This document shows, in pieces, positions 17,231-27,091 of a stretch of 49,945 nucleotides of DNA. Made by a program: the position numbers and the translations under genes. The DNA comes from Methanobrevibacter sp. (GTDB taxonomy: Archaea; Methanobacteriota; Methanobacteria; Methanobacteriales; Methanobacteriaceae). Location: positions 1 to 49,945 of the forward strand of contig NZ_JAFQXT010000010.1 in NCBI RefSeq assembly GCF_017406825.1, in the 5' to 3' direction. Below the pieces are notes generated by a model that was given only the letters and a program-made list of their open reading frames with translations, had not been told where the DNA came from and did no database searches. Position 1 is the first letter of the stretch. The number at the start of each line of letters is the position of its first letter.

Positions 17231-20116
17231 ATGACTGATGAAGATAAAAAACAAATTGTCATCAAAGGTGCACGTGAGCACAATTTACAGGATATTGATG
17301 TCAGTGTCCCTCGTGATGAATTCATTGTAATTACAGGTCTCAGTGGGTCTGGAAAGTCTTCACTGGCTTTTGATACCATTTATGCTGAAGGACAGCGTAG
17401 ATATGTGGAATCATTATCAGCTTATGCAAGGCAATTTCTAGGGCAGATGAAAAAGCCTGAAATGGAATCCATTGAAGGATTGTCACCTGCTATTTCAATC
17501 GACCAGAAAACCACCAGGGAAAACCCAAGGTCCACTGTAGGTACAATTACAGAAATTTATGATTATCTGAGATTATTGTTTGCAAGGATTGGAATTCCCC
17601 ACTGTCCGAATTGTGGAAAGGAAATCTCACATCAAACAATCGGCCAAATCGGTGATTCAATCATCGAAGAGGGCGAAGGGGTCAAAATTCAAATACTTTC
17701 CCCAATAGTCCGCGATAAGAAAGGCCAATTTAAGGATGTCCTTGAAGACCTTAGAAACAAAGGGTTTGTAAGAGTTCGTGTAGATGGTGAAATCCGTGAT
17801 TTGGATGAGGACATCGAACTTGCAAAAACCTTCAGGCACAATATAGATGTTGTGGTCGACAGATTGAAAATCAGAAAGGACGTTGACTTTAAAAGAAGAT
17901 TAGTCGATTCACTTGAAACAGCAGCGGAATTTACCGACGGTTTAATCACAGTTTTATTTGACAATGGCAAGGAATACGAGAAGAAATACTCAGAACACTT
18001 TGCATGTGTCGATTGTGGAATAAACTTTGAGGAATTGACTCCAAGGATGTTTTCATTCAATGCACCTCAGGGGGCATGTCCTGAATGTAACGGAATAGGT
18101 TCAAAAATGGAAATTGACCCAGATTTGGTCGTTCCGGATAAGACTCTGACATTAAATGAAGGCGCAATTGTGCCATGGGCAAGTTCAGCCAAAAGGGAAA
18201 ATTACTATTTCCAGATGCTTGATGCTGTATCAAGACATTTTAATTTCAGCATGGACACCCCATTCGGAGAACTTAGTAAAGAGCATCAGGACATACTTCT
18301 TTTCGGTTGTAATGAGAAGATTCCATTCAATTTCAAAAGGAGAAACAAATCCTACATGGTAAACCGTAAATTTGAAGGTGTTGTTCCAAGAATGCAAAGG
18401 CTATACTTTGAAACCAAATCAAGCTATTCAAGAAAATACCTATCAAGATTCATGTCCGACAGGAAATGTTATGTTTGTGATGGAAAACGTTTGAAACCGG
18501 AAGTTTTAGCTGTTACTGTCGGAGGCAAATCAATCATTGACATTTGTGATTTGGCCATTAAAGATTCATATCAGTTCTTCCAGGATTTGGAATTGACCGA
18601 AAGGGAAAATTTCATCGCAAAGGAAGTTCTAAAAGAAATTAAAGAGCGTTTAAGCTTTTTGGTGGAAGTTGGTCTGGACTACTTATCCATGTCAAGATCA
18701 TCAGGTACATTATCAGGTGGTGAAGCGCAGAGAATCAGATTGGCCACTCAAATAGGTTCAGGTCTGGTTGGTGTGTTATACATCTTGGATGAACCAAGTA
18801 TAGGACTCCACCAAAGGGACAATATCAAACTCATAGAAGCCCTTAAGAGACTCAAGGACTTGGGAAACACTCTTGTCGTTGTTGAGCATGATGAGGAAAC
18901 CATATTGTCAGCAGACCATGTTGTGGATATTGGTCCCGGTGCAGGAGAGCATGGTGGTAAAGTCGTTGCTCAGGGAACACCTTTGGACATTATGAACAAT
19001 CCAGATTCGGTAACAGGCCAATACATTTCAAGAGTTAAAAAGATTGATATTCCTAAAAAGAGAAGGCCTGGAAATGGACAGTTCATAACAATCAGAGGCG
19101 CAGCCCAAAATAACTTAAAGGAAATCGATGTTGAAATTCCACTGGGCAAATTTACCTGTGTAACCGGAGTAAGCGGTTCTGGTAAAAGTAGCCTAATCAA
19201 TGAAATCCTATACAAAGGTGCAAAAGGCAAATTATCCAGAAAATTCACTTTCGCCGGTAAATATGATGAGATTGAAGGGTTGGAAAACATTGACAAGGTT
19301 ATTGCAATCGACCAAAAACCTATTGGAAGAACTCCAAGGTCAAATCCTGCAACTTATACTGGAGTATTCACTGACATTCGTGATTTATTTGCTAATACTC
19401 CTGAATCAAAGGCAAGAGGATATAAGCCTGGAAGATTCTCATTCAACGTTAAGGGCGGAAGATGTGAAGCATGTTCAGGAGACGGTATCGTTCAGATTGA
19501 AATGCACTTTTTGGCTGACGTTTATGTGCCGTGTGAAGTCTGTGGCGGTAAAAGATACAATGAAGAGACATTAGATATAAGATACAAGGGTAAAAACATC
19601 TATGAAGTCCTGGAAATGACTGTTGAGGAAGCTTTGGAATTCTTTGAAAACATTCCGAAAATCACCAAAAAACTTCAAACCCTGTATGATGTTGGATTGG
19701 GTTATATGAAGATAGGACAGCCTGCAACAACATTGTCCGGTGGTGAAGCTCAAAGAATCAAGCTTGCTAAAGAGTTGTCAAGAACCAGTACAGGCAAAAC
19801 ATTATATATTCTTGATGAACCGACTACAGGTCTTCATTTTGCAGATATTAAAAGACTTTTAGAGGTTTTAGCCAGATTGACTGATGCAGGCAATTCTGTT
19901 GTTGTTATTGAACATAACCTTGATGTCATTAAGACAGCCGACCACATTATCGACCTTGGTCCTGAAGGTGGAGACGGTGGTGGAGAGGTAATTGCAACAG
20001 GAACTCCGGAAGAAATTGCAGAAGCCGGAACATATACAGGTCAATTTTTAGAGCGTATGCTTGATGAGAATATCACTCCATATGCAAAGGAATTAGTAGA
20101 AGATATTGGCAAATGA
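17231..20116 (+). CDS. uvrA: Excinuclease ABC subunit A, UvrA (961 aa)
   Basis: Damage-sensing ATPase of nucleotide excision repair, active as a dimer that hands DNA to UvrB. It has two ABC modules: Walker A sites [14 protein letters not shown] (about 32-45) and [14 protein letters not shown] (about 644-657), with signatures [12 protein letters not shown] and [12 protein letters not shown]. Zinc fingers include CPNCG, CVDCG, CPECNG and the CEACSGDG...CEVCGGKRY insertion that reads damage. I chose the ATG at 17231 behind AAGGAGAT; an in-frame ATG at 17186 would add 15 residues unlike the family. An 87-base gap after uvrB holds a TATA-like TTTTATAT, so it may also have its own promoter. T-rich terminator sequence follows. 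Confidence 0.98.
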   Translation: MTDEDKKQIVIKGAREHNLQDIDVSVPRDEFIVITGLSGSGKSSLAFDTIYAEGQRRYVESLSAYARQFLGQMKKPEMESIEGLSPAISIDQKTTRENPRSTVGTITEIYDYLRLLFARIGIPHCPNCGKEISHQTIGQIGDSIIEEGEGVKIQILSPIVRDKKGQFKDVLEDLRNKGFVRVRVDGEIRDLDEDIELAKTFRHNIDVVVDRLKIRKDVDFKRRLVDSLETAAEFTDGLITVLFDNGKEYEKKYSEHFACVDCGINFEELTPRMFSFNAPQGACPECNGIGSKMEIDPDLVVPDKTLTLNEGAIVPWASSAKRENYYFQMLDAVSRHFNFSMDTPFGELSKEHQDILLFGCNEKIPFNFKRRNKSYMVNRKFEGVVPRMQRLYFETKSSYSRKYLSRFMSDRKCYVCDGKRLKPEVLAVTVGGKSIIDICDLAIKDSYQFFQDLELTERENFIAKEVLKEIKERLSFLVEVGLDYLSMSRSSGTLSGGEAQRIRLATQIGSGLVGVLYILDEPSIGLHQRDNIKLIEALKRLKDLGNTLVVVEHDEETILSADHVVDIGPGAGEHGGKVVAQGTPLDIMNNPDSVTGQYISRVKKIDIPKKRRPGNGQFITIRGAAQNNLKEIDVEIPLGKFTCVTGVSGSGKSSLINEILYKGAKGKLSRKFTFAGKYDEIEGLENIDKVIAIDQKPIGRTPRSNPATYTGVFTDIRDLFANTPESKARGYKPGRFSFNVKGGRCEACSGDGIVQIEMHFLADVYVPCEVCGGKRYNEETLDIRYKGKNIYEVLEMTVEEALEFFENIPKITKKLQTLYDVGLGYMKIGQPATTLSGGEAQRIKLAKELSRTSTGKTLYILDEPTTGLHFADIKRLLEVLARLTDAGNSVVVIEHNLDVIKTADHIIDLGPEGGDGGGEVIATGTPEEIAEAGTYTGQFLERMLDENITPYAKELVEDIGK

Positions 20117-20352
20117 TTTCTTTTATTATTTCACTTTTTTTTTAAATTTTTTTTTAGTTAATATTTAATAGACATTTAATTTTAATTATTTATTCAACCC
20201 TTTTTGAATTATCTAAACAAATACTAACAAAAATCTTTCTTTTAAAAATTATTTAAACATATTTAAATAATATGGTGAATAATTTATTATTATCTAAGAG
20301 TAGTTTTAGTATGAATTTCATGCTCAGCGCTCTTATTACCTAGGTGATAAAA
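20117..20352 (+). promoter_or_regulatory. Intergenic and leader region upstream of the DUF2193 gene
   Basis: T-runs after uvrA (20135-20155) act as a terminator. TATTTAAATAAT near 20260-20272 fits a TATA box. The last 60 bases contain TAAGAG...CTCTTA arms and the palindrome ATGAATTTCAT, which could fold in the leader just before AGGTGAT, the ribosome binding site. No gene. Confidence 0.4.
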
Positions 20353-21852
20353 ATGAGAGAGTTATACGAAAAAATGATAGACGAGTCAATGGCAGCTCAA
20401 AAGGCCGACGTTGCAGTCATATCAGAAAATAGGTACAATGACTTTAAAATTACTGACGCTAAGCCTTATGCTGATGCGGTGGCAGGCATGAAAGCTATTG
20501 ACGGCCAAGCGGAATCAGTAATTAACTTACACAAGGAATCTGTTAAAAACCATTATGAGATTTTATCTTCCATTACCGACACCCTGAAATGTGAAGACGA
20601 TCCATTCATTGAACACTTCCAAACTCCTCCAATATTGGAGATTTTATGTGAGGAAGACGGGGACTTTGCAGACAGTGTAGACAAGTTCATCCAAAAAATA
20701 GCAGATTCAGAAGCGTTAATCGCTAAAGAATCAATTAGAAGATATGGTGGATTTTATGGACCAACCTGTGTTGTTGACTTTGCATTAATGCCTGGAAGTA
20801 CCAGTAATGTTGTAAATCAATTATTGCTCGATATGGATCTCCCGGTACATCACAAACAGGCAATCCTATCTGCAAAATCATGGGGTATGAACACTTCATA
20901 TGGTATTGGTGATGCATTCGCTAACGCTATTGAAGACGGAATGACTGCAGCACAAGCAACCGAAAAAGAGATTGCAACCTTGCAAATGATTTATAAAACC
21001 CCTATTGAAGGACAAGGCACATTAATGGATGATGCAGACCACTCATCATTCGACGTAAGGGACTACATGAACAAGTATAAAAAAGCAATGACTCCTGTTG
21101 TCAAAGCAGCAATGGATGATGGAGTGCATTACGGTAACATCGTAACCGTTCCTGCATACTGTGTTGGAGATATCGGACACCACATCGGCCAGTCCACTTA
21201 CAACATGTGTAAGGATGATGTGACCATGGCAATTATCCAGGCCACTGCCGGAGTAATTGAAAACTCCTTAAGGAACAATTTAGATAAGTATCAAACTCCA
21301 TTCGATGTATTGAAACTCTCAACAGGTTCATCTGCATGTGCAACTGAATTCCTGTTAGAATTAGATGGTTTTACCGCTCCTATGGTTGTTGACATGTTGA
21401 ATAAAAGATTCCACAACTATGTGCAGCAATATCCAAAAAGGGGTGCGGCCGCCGAGTTGCACAACTGTGACTTCATGGACATGATTTACAGAGGATTCAA
21501 TGCAATGAGCAATGCAAGAAAGATGAGATCATCTGCAGGATTTGAAATCATTCCAAGAATCAAAGGAATGGAAGTTGATTTCACATCTATTCTTGAAAAT
21601 GATGTTTTAATGAACCCACAAAGATACACTTATCCGGCATGTGCCATTACTGTAAGATTCTCTTCACTTATGAGATTGGCAGACTACCCATGTCTTTTAA
21701 CTTCAGAACCAATTACAGCAACCATGATGACAAACATCATTGCACTTGACAAAGAAGTACCTGGATCTCCTGTAAGAGGTTGTAAACAATGTGCTTCAGC
21801 ATGTCTTGCAGACAACAAACACGAATACTGTCAATGGAGAGAAGCTGTATAG
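20353..21852 (+). CDS. DUF2193 family protein (499 aa), unknown function
   Basis: Large soluble protein of the DUF2193 family, which I know from methanogens and which has no established function. Six cysteines at the C-terminus are notable: CKQCASACLADNKHEYC plus upstream single cysteines could hold an iron-sulfur cluster or zinc. The protein is acidic and rich in Met and Ala, with a Gly-rich stretch around VPAYCVGDIGHHIGQS. The ATG at 20353 follows AGGTGAT by 5 bases; the GTG read inside that site at 20344 is the ribosome binding site itself. The aquaporin gene begins 10 bases after the stop, so the two form an operon. Confidence 0.8.
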   Translation: MRELYEKMIDESMAAQKADVAVISENRYNDFKITDAKPYADAVAGMKAIDGQAESVINLHKESVKNHYEILSSITDTLKCEDDPFIEHFQTPPILEILCEEDGDFADSVDKFIQKIADSEALIAKESIRRYGGFYGPTCVVDFALMPGSTSNVVNQLLLDMDLPVHHKQAILSAKSWGMNTSYGIGDAFANAIEDGMTAAQATEKEIATLQMIYKTPIEGQGTLMDDADHSSFDVRDYMNKYKKAMTPVVKAAMDDGVHYGNIVTVPAYCVGDIGHHIGQSTYNMCKDDVTMAIIQATAGVIENSLRNNLDKYQTPFDVLKLSTGSSACATEFLLELDGFTAPMVVDMLNKRFHNYVQQYPKRGAAAELHNCDFMDMIYRGFNAMSNARKMRSSAGFEIIPRIKGMEVDFTSILENDVLMNPQRYTYPACAITVRFSSLMRLADYPCLLTSEPITATMMTNIIALDKEVPGSPVRGCKQCASACLADNKHEYCQWREAV

Positions 21853-21862
21853 GTGAGTTAAT

Positions 21863-22630
21863 ATGACTTGCAATATAAGAAAAAAATTCTTTGCAGAGCT
21901 TCTTGGAACCTTCTTCCTTGTATTTTTCGGTACAGGCTCAGCTGTCGTTACATTATTGATTTCAGACGCTGCAGGAGTTGCCGGAATCGGACCTTTAGGA
22001 GGGCTTGGTGACTGGATTGCCATAGCTTTGGCATTTGGTCTAACTGTAATGATATGTATTTATGTGTTCGGTAAGATATCAGGCGCACACTTAAATCCTG
22101 CTGTAACCATTGGGCTGCTTGTGACCAAAAACATCGATTTAATCGACAGTGTTTACTATATAGTTGCACAGGTAATCGGTGCATGTTTAGGAAGTCTTTG
22201 CCTGTTCTTATGCCTTGGCGCTCCAGCGGTTACCATCGGAGGACTGGGTGCAACAGCACCTGGACTTGGCGTAAGCTATATGCAGGCAATGTTTGCGGAA
22301 TTCCTCGGAACATTCTTCCTGATGATGGTCATTATGGGTGTGGCAGTCGATAAAAAAGCGGAACCTGGCTTTGCAGGAATATCAATCGGTATGACTGTGG
22401 CTGCAGTAATCGTGGTATTGGGAGCATTCACAGGAGCTTCAATCAACCCTGCACGTACATTCGGACCATACTTGATGGATATGATTCTCGGAGGACAAAA
22501 CCTTTGGGGATTCTTCCCGATATACCTGATCGGACCTATTGTAGGTGCAATCTGTGCGGCATTTGCATATGCATACCTTGCAAAAGACAGTGGAGTTTGC
22601 GAACTCCCGCAACCATTTAAAGATGAATAA
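21863..22630 (+). CDS. aqpM: Aquaporin AqpM (MIP family, 255 aa)
   Basis: Membrane channel of the major intrinsic protein family; AqpM of Methanothermobacter conducts water and, weakly, glycerol, and has been suggested to pass H2S or CO2. Six membrane helices and two re-entrant half-helices are visible, with both NPA boxes intact: SGAHLNPAVTIG (about 73-84) and GASINPARTFGP (about 192-203). The N-terminus KKFFAELLGTFFLVFFGTGS is typical. Its ribosome binding site (AGGTGA) overlaps the stop codon of the upstream DUF2193 gene, so translation is coupled. A hairpin and T-tract terminator follows. Confidence 0.93.
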   Translation: MTCNIRKKFFAELLGTFFLVFFGTGSAVVTLLISDAAGVAGIGPLGGLGDWIAIALAFGLTVMICIYVFGKISGAHLNPAVTIGLLVTKNIDLIDSVYYIVAQVIGACLGSLCLFLCLGAPAVTIGGLGATAPGLGVSYMQAMFAEFLGTFFLMMVIMGVAVDKKAEPGFAGISIGMTVAAVIVVLGAFTGASINPARTFGPYLMDMILGGQNLWGFFPIYLIGPIVGAICAAFAYAYLAKDSGVCELPQPFKDE

Positions 22631-22646
22631 TTCTTTTGAATTATTC
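22625..22646 (+). terminator. Hairpin plus T-tract terminator after aqpM
   Basis: GAATAATTC (22625-22633) and GAATTATTC (22638-22646) form a perfect 9-bp stem with a TTTT loop, followed by a long T-rich run to about 22665. It overlaps the aqpM stop codon. Confidence 0.7.
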
Positions 22647-22745
22647 CACTTTTTTTCTTTTTTTTCCAATATTTAATTTGATTTAAATATCAAAATGACC
22701 AAAAATAATTAACAGTAATACATTAATTTTTTAGAAGAGATATCA

Positions 22746-24068
22746 ATGATTCTTAAGGTAAAAAATATTTCGGAAATTGGAGGGGTTGTAAAGGCACCTC
22801 CCTCTAAAAGCTATTCCCACAGAGCAGTTATCCTTGCTTCACTTGCTAAAGGAACATCTAAGCTTTACGACATGCTCTATTCACAGGATACTTTGGCATC
22901 AATTAGAGTCTGCAAAGCATTGGGAGCCAAGATAAATGAACATGATGACTATTTGGAAGTCGTCGGCACTGGGGGCAAACTGCATAATTCTTCCAAAGGC
23001 CCTATTGATTTGGGCAATTCTGGAACAACCTTAAGATTAATGACTTCGGTTGCCGCATTGAGCGATAATGAAGTCACGTTAACAGGCGATGATTCCCTGA
23101 AAACCCGTCCAATGGGTTTGCTGATGGATGCATTATTGCCATTGGGGGTTGAATCAGTCTCATTGAATGAAAACGATAAGGCACCAATTTTGATCAAACC
23201 TGGTTATGCCGGTGGGGAAACCAATATTATGGGCAATGTCAGTTCACAGTTTATTTCATCAATCATACTGTCATCCCCATTGTCCGATAATGGTGTTGCA
23301 CTGTATGTTTTGCCTGAATTCAAGTCAAAGCCTTATGTGAATATGACTCTGGATATCATGAGGAAATTTGGCGTCAAGGTATTGAAAGGTTACTATTTAA
23401 AACATGAATCCTGCGATAAGGAGTATCAGGGCTGCAGAATCGATGAGTTCAAGGTCAAAAAGCAGTATTATGTTGCTTGCGATTATACGGTTGAGGGCGA
23501 TTATTCGTCCGCATCTTATCTTCTTGCATTAATAGCCATTAACGGAGGAAAGGCAAAAATCAGGAATCTGTTTAGGGACTCTAAACAGGGAGACAGATAT
23601 ATTTTGGATATCCTGCAGGAGATGGGTGCCACAATAATTCGCGGTGAGGATTATGTTGAAATCGCATCCAATGGCGATTTAAAGGCCATTGATGTTAACT
23701 TGGCAAATGCTCCGGATTTATTGATAACAGTGGCTGTTCTTGCCGCTATGGCTGAAGGCACCACTAACATCAGTGGCGTTGCTCATGCAAGAGTTAAGGA
23801 AACTGACAGAATCGATACCACTTGCCGTGAATTGGAAAAGTTGGGATGTAAATTAACTGAACGGGAAGATGGCATGAGCATAACAGGAGGAGTCACATCA
23901 GGTAAAGTGGATTCTCATGGAGACCACAGATTGGCAATGGCCTTTAGTTTAATTGGCCTGAAGCATGATATTGAAATTACAAACGGGGAAGTTTTCAATG
24001 TGTCATTCCCTAATTTCATCGAGGCAATGGCTGAATTAGGTTTTGAATTGGAGTTAAAAGATGAATAA
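22746..24068 (+). CDS. aroA: 3-phosphoshikimate 1-carboxyvinyltransferase (EPSP synthase, 440 aa)
   Basis: Sixth step of the shikimate pathway: transfers enolpyruvate from phosphoenolpyruvate to shikimate 3-phosphate in the cytoplasm. Diagnostic motifs are [13 protein letters not shown] (about 17-29), [16 protein letters not shown] (about 88-103), the catalytic region [14 protein letters not shown] (about 326-339) and [10 protein letters not shown] (about 354-363). The length is normal for the family. The last 8 bases overlap the start of the endonuclease III gene, a coupling of unrelated functions that is common in compact archaeal genomes. No other aro gene is present nearby. Confidence 0.97.
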   Translation: MILKVKNISEIGGVVKAPPSKSYSHRAVILASLAKGTSKLYDMLYSQDTLASIRVCKALGAKINEHDDYLEVVGTGGKLHNSSKGPIDLGNSGTTLRLMTSVAALSDNEVTLTGDDSLKTRPMGLLMDALLPLGVESVSLNENDKAPILIKPGYAGGETNIMGNVSSQFISSIILSSPLSDNGVALYVLPEFKSKPYVNMTLDIMRKFGVKVLKGYYLKHESCDKEYQGCRIDEFKVKKQYYVACDYTVEGDYSSASYLLALIAINGGKAKIRNLFRDSKQGDRYILDILQEMGATIIRGEDYVEIASNGDLKAIDVNLANAPDLLITVAVLAAMAEGTTNISGVAHARVKETDRIDTTCRELEKLGCKLTEREDGMSITGGVTSGKVDSHGDHRLAMAFSLIGLKHDIEITNGEVFNVSFPNFIEAMAELGFELELKDE

Positions 24069-24690
24069 GGAAGAACGTGTTGTTAGATTGGTTGAAGAGT
24101 TGGAAAGTGTTTTTACAATCAGAACATTTTTAGACCATGATCCGTATAAGGTTCTGATTAGAACTATTTTGTCTCAAAGGACTCGTGATGAGAATACTGA
24201 TCAGGCTACCAATAATTTATTTAGTAAATATCCTGATATTTATGCGGTGGTTGATGCTCCTATTGAGGATGTTAAGGAGTTGATTAAGCCTGCCGGTTTT
24301 TATAATGTTAAGGCGGCTCGCATTCAGGAGGTTTCACAGATTTTAATTGACCAGTATGGTGCTGAAGTTCCTGACACTGTTGAGGAAATGATCAAGCTTC
24401 CTGGTGTTGGCAGAAAAACTGCTAATTGCGTTATGGTTTTTGCTTTTGAGCTTCCTGCTATCCCGGTGGACACTCATGTTCATAGGATTTCAAACCGTTT
24501 GGGTTTGGTTGATACGAAAGATCCTGAAGATACTGAGGTCGAATTGTGTAAGATTGCTCCTGAGGAGTTATGGATTAAACTGAATGATTTGATGGTTCAG
24601 TTTGGTCAGAATATTTGCAAACCGATTTCTCCTCAATGTGAGATGTGTCCATGCACTGACATCTGCGAGTATTATGGTGAAAATTTTTAG
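24061..24690 (+). CDS. nth: Endonuclease III (209 aa)
   Basis: Base-excision repair DNA glycosylase and AP lyase removing oxidised pyrimidines. The helix-hairpin-helix [15 protein letters not shown] (about 116-130) holds the catalytic lysine, and [15 protein letters not shown] holds the catalytic aspartate. A 4Fe-4S cluster motif ([17 protein letters not shown]) closes the protein. It starts within the last codons of aroA. Codon use visibly changes to GTT/GAT/GAG-rich in this gene compared with neighbours, which may reflect expression or origin. Confidence 0.96.
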   Translation: MNKEERVVRLVEELESVFTIRTFLDHDPYKVLIRTILSQRTRDENTDQATNNLFSKYPDIYAVVDAPIEDVKELIKPAGFYNVKAARIQEVSQILIDQYGAEVPDTVEEMIKLPGVGRKTANCVMVFAFELPAIPVDTHVHRISNRLGLVDTKDPEDTEVELCKIAPEELWIKLNDLMVQFGQNICKPISPQCEMCPCTDICEYYGENF

Positions 24691-24703
24691 TTATACCAAA
24701 ACA

Positions 24704-24755
24704 TTTATAAACTAAAATATCATTATATAACAATAGTTATTATAACAGATGTTAT
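24704..24755 (+). promoter_or_regulatory. cysK promoter with two ATAAC-N4-GTTAT operators
   Basis: TATA box TTTATAAA at 24704-24711. Two inverted repeats, ATAAC-AATA-GTTAT (24727-24740) and ATAAC-AGAT-GTTAT (24742-24755), lie in tandem one base apart, where transcription should start. That position fits a repressor. The same motif lies before cysE and metY. Confidence 0.7.
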
Positions 24756-24821
24756 ATTGACTTTTTGAATAATTTTTTATTCATATCAAATTATAAATTA
24801 ATTAAATAGGAGAATAAAATT

Positions 24822-25769
24822 ATGGTAAACGTTCCAGAAATCAAAAGAGGATTGCTTGATAGCATCACAGATGCTATAGGAAATACTCCAATCGTAAGAT
24901 TAAATAATTTAACAAAAGATTTAGATGCGGAAGTGTATGTGAAAATCGAATCATTTAACCCTACAAGCAGTGTAAAGGACCGTGTTGGTGTTGCAATGAT
25001 TGAAGACGCTGAAAATAAGGGTCTGTTAAAACCGGGCGCAACAATCATCGAACCGACAAGCGGTAATACAGGCATAGGATTAGGTTTCACTTCAGCTGCA
25101 AAAGGTTACAAATTGATTTTAACAATGCCTGACACAATGTCCATCGAAAGAAGGAAATTATTGGCTATTTTCGGTGCTGAAATCGTATTAACACCAGGTT
25201 CCGAAGGTATGGGTGGAGCAATTGCAAAGGCAAAAGAATTAAATGAGGAAATTGAAGATTCAATCATATTAGGACAGTTTGACAATCCTGCAAATGTCGA
25301 TATCCACTACAAAACAACCGCTCAGGAGATTTTAAGAGATACCGAGGGCAATGTTGACATTGTGGTTTCTGCAGTAGGAACAGGCGGAACCGCTACAGGA
25401 ATTGCAAAAGGTCTAAAAGAAAAGATTCCTGATGTAAAGGTAGTTGCTGTTGAGCCAAAAGAGTCTCAAACTTTAGGAAAAGGTGAAAAAGGACCTCACA
25501 AAATCCAAGGTATCGGTGCAGGTTTTGTTCCTTCAATTTATGATGCTGATTTGATTGATGAAATCATGCCGGTTGCCAGTGAAGATGCAGGAAAGACTTT
25601 CCTTGAACTTGCTAAAAAGGAAGGTATATTTTCCGGCATATCATCTGGTGCAGCAACTTGGGCAGCATTGGAATTAGCTAAAAGGGAAGAGAATAAAGGT
25701 AAAAGAATAATAGCAATCTTACCCGATACTGGAGACAGATATCTCTCTGTTGACTGGTTATTTGAATAA
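24822..25769 (+). CDS. cysK: Cysteine synthase A, O-acetylserine sulfhydrylase (315 aa)
   Basis: PLP-dependent enzyme that makes cysteine from O-acetylserine and sulfide. The PLP lysine lies in SVKDRVGVAM (about 48-57), the substrate loop is EPTSGNTGIGLG (about 77-88), and the phosphate-binding loop is GTGGTATGIAKG (about 186-197). A good AGGAG site precedes the ATG. It stands at the head of a region devoted to cysteine, with cysE 59 bases downstream. Many methanogens make cysteine on tRNA through SepRS/SepCysS; having cysK, cysE and cysS together points to the direct route here. Two palindromes in its promoter suggest repression when cysteine or sulfur is adequate. Confidence 0.96.
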   Translation: MVNVPEIKRGLLDSITDAIGNTPIVRLNNLTKDLDAEVYVKIESFNPTSSVKDRVGVAMIEDAENKGLLKPGATIIEPTSGNTGIGLGFTSAAKGYKLILTMPDTMSIERRKLLAIFGAEIVLTPGSEGMGGAIAKAKELNEEIEDSIILGQFDNPANVDIHYKTTAQEILRDTEGNVDIVVSAVGTGGTATGIAKGLKEKIPDVKVVAVEPKESQTLGKGEKGPHKIQGIGAGFVPSIYDADLIDEIMPVASEDAGKTFLELAKKEGIFSGISSGAATWAALELAKREENKGKRIIAILPDTGDRYLSVDWLFE

Positions 25770-25781
25770 GAATAAGTATTT

Positions 25782-25795
25782 ATATCATATGTTAT
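25782..25795 (+). promoter_or_regulatory. Operator-like inverted repeat upstream of cysE
   Basis: ATATC-ATAT-GTTAT matches the ATAAC-N4-GTTAT pattern with one mismatch. It overlaps a TATA-like stretch (TATTTATAT, 25777-25785). A half site ATAAC follows at 25810-25814, just before the ribosome binding site. Confidence 0.55.
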
Positions 25796-25828
25796 ATAAT
25801 TAATTCTATATAACATTGGAGTTTCATA

Positions 25829-26542
25829 ATGCTTGACCAGTTAAGGAGAGAAATAAATGCTATAAAGGAAAAAGACCCTGCTTTGCGTTCAACAGTGGAA
25901 GTGTTTTTTTGTTATCCTGGATTTTATGCAATATTATTCCATAGATTCAATCATTATTGCTGGACTCATTCGTTAAAGTTCATTGCAAGATTCACCTCCA
26001 CTATCAGTCGTTTTCTTACTGGTATTGAAATTCACCCTGGAGCTCAATTGGGACAAGGCGTATTCATTGACCATGGTATGGGAATTGTAATAGGAGAAAC
26101 AACTATTGTTGGTGACGATGTTCTGATTTATCAGGGAGTAATTCTTGGAGGTACCACAACCAATAAAGGTAAAAGACACCCGACAATAGGAAAAGGAGTT
26201 ATCATAGGTGCCGGTGCTAAAGTGATGGGAAATATTACCATTGGCGATTATGCAAAAATAGGTACCGGTGCGGTGGTGCTTAAAGATGTTCCTTCCGAAT
26301 CAACCTGTGTTGGAGTTCCTGGAAGAATAGTCAAATGCAAAAATCAAAGTCATGTCGTTGATTTGGAACACAATAAACTCCCGGACCCTGTTGCTGCGGC
26401 AATCAGGCGTTTGGAAAGACAAATTCATGAAAACGAGAAACTGATTGAAATCTTGCTGGACAAGAATGGAATATGTTTAACTGATTCGGAAGAAGATGAA
26501 TTATACAACTTTGAGGAATTATTTGGGAGTGATGGTGATTAG
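25829..26542 (+). CDS. cysE: Serine O-acetyltransferase (237 aa)
   Basis: Acetylates serine with acetyl-CoA to give O-acetylserine, the substrate of CysK. The C-terminal half is a left-handed beta-helix of hexapeptide repeats (for example IGKGVIIGAGAKVMGNITIG). The active-site region IDHGMGIVIGETTIVGDDV (about 71-89) includes the expected His, and the family motif GGTTTNKGKRHPTIG follows. The length fits short bacterial-type CysE, with a C-terminal acidic helical extension of about 40 residues. The next gene, an HTH regulator, starts on the base after the stop codon, so the two are made together. Confidence 0.95.
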   Translation: MLDQLRREINAIKEKDPALRSTVEVFFCYPGFYAILFHRFNHYCWTHSLKFIARFTSTISRFLTGIEIHPGAQLGQGVFIDHGMGIVIGETTIVGDDVLIYQGVILGGTTTNKGKRHPTIGKGVIIGAGAKVMGNITIGDYAKIGTGAVVLKDVPSESTCVGVPGRIVKCKNQSHVVDLEHNKLPDPVAAAIRRLERQIHENEKLIEILLDKNGICLTDSEEDELYNFEELFGSDGD

Positions 26543-26917
26543 ATGAAACCACCTTGTGAAATCGTAGTATGGTATGTAATACCTGCAATTAGATCTGAAT
26601 TAGCTAAGGAATTATTGAACTTGGGAATGAAGCAAAAAGATGTTTCTGAACTCATGGATATCACTCAGCCTGCCGTATCCCAGTATATAACTGATAAAAG
26701 AGGCAGTGGAATAAGGCTTGATGATAATGTAAGGGCAAAGATTCATGAATTTGCACGTCAGTTATCAGAAGGTGAGGCTACAAAAGCGGATTTAATCCCA
26801 AGGACTTGTGCAATCTGTAAAAATGTTAGTGTAACTGATGTGTTAGACCAACTTAATATTGATAAATCCGAACTTGGCGAGGATTGTCAATCTTGTTTAG
26901 GTTCTGAAGCGGAATAG
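26543..26917 (+). CDS. HTH transcriptional regulator with C-terminal CxxC pair, candidate sulfur/cysteine regulator (124 aa)
   Basis: Predicted DNA-binding protein of the archaeal COG2522-like type. A helix-turn-helix lies at about residues 22-52 (LLNLGMKQKDVSELMDITQ then PAVSQYITDKRGSG). The C-terminal region holds two CxxC pairs (CAIC and CQSC, about 88-91 and 115-118), able to bind zinc or an iron-sulfur cluster or to sense redox state. It directly abuts cysE and is followed by tRNA-Cys and cysS. Location and the shared operator upstream of cysK, cysE and metY make it the prime candidate for the factor that reads sulfur or cysteine status. The DNA-binding call is firm; the regulon is inferred. 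Confidence 0.85.
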   Translation: MKPPCEIVVWYVIPAIRSELAKELLNLGMKQKDVSELMDITQPAVSQYITDKRGSGIRLDDNVRAKIHEFARQLSEGEATKADLIPRTCAICKNVSVTDVLDQLNIDKSELGEDCQSCLGSEAE

Positions 26918-26990
26918 TAAAATATTGGAATTTATAGTAAAGTATTTAAACTATTAATTACCAATATCTTATTATACTTTATGTTTTAGT

Positions 26991-27062
26991 GGCAAGTTTA
27001 CCGAGTGGCTTAGGTGTGTGGCTGCAGACCATAATACGGGGGTTCAAATCCCTCACTTGCCT
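26991..27062 (+). tRNA. tRNA-Cys (GCA anticodon)
   Basis: The acceptor arms GGCAAGT and ACTTGCC pair perfectly. The anticodon stem-loop is TGTGG-CTGCAGA-CCATA, giving anticodon GCA. The T arm is GGGGGTTCAAATCCCTC. The unpaired base at 27062 is T, the U73 discriminator that marks tRNA-Cys. CCA is not encoded. It sits 29 bases before the cysS start codon, downstream of the cysE-regulator pair, so the tRNA and its synthetase are neighbours. Confidence 0.96.
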
Positions 27063-27091
27063 TTCAATTACTTTTTTTGAGGTTTATTCTT

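Noticed and set aside
20344..20352. GTG start codon giving a three-residue longer DUF2193 protein (also at 4414, 40645 and 42299 for other genes)
   Set aside because: In these cases the GTG is part of a GGTGAT- or GGTGG-type ribosome binding site that sits 5-8 bases before an ATG, so the ATG is the start.
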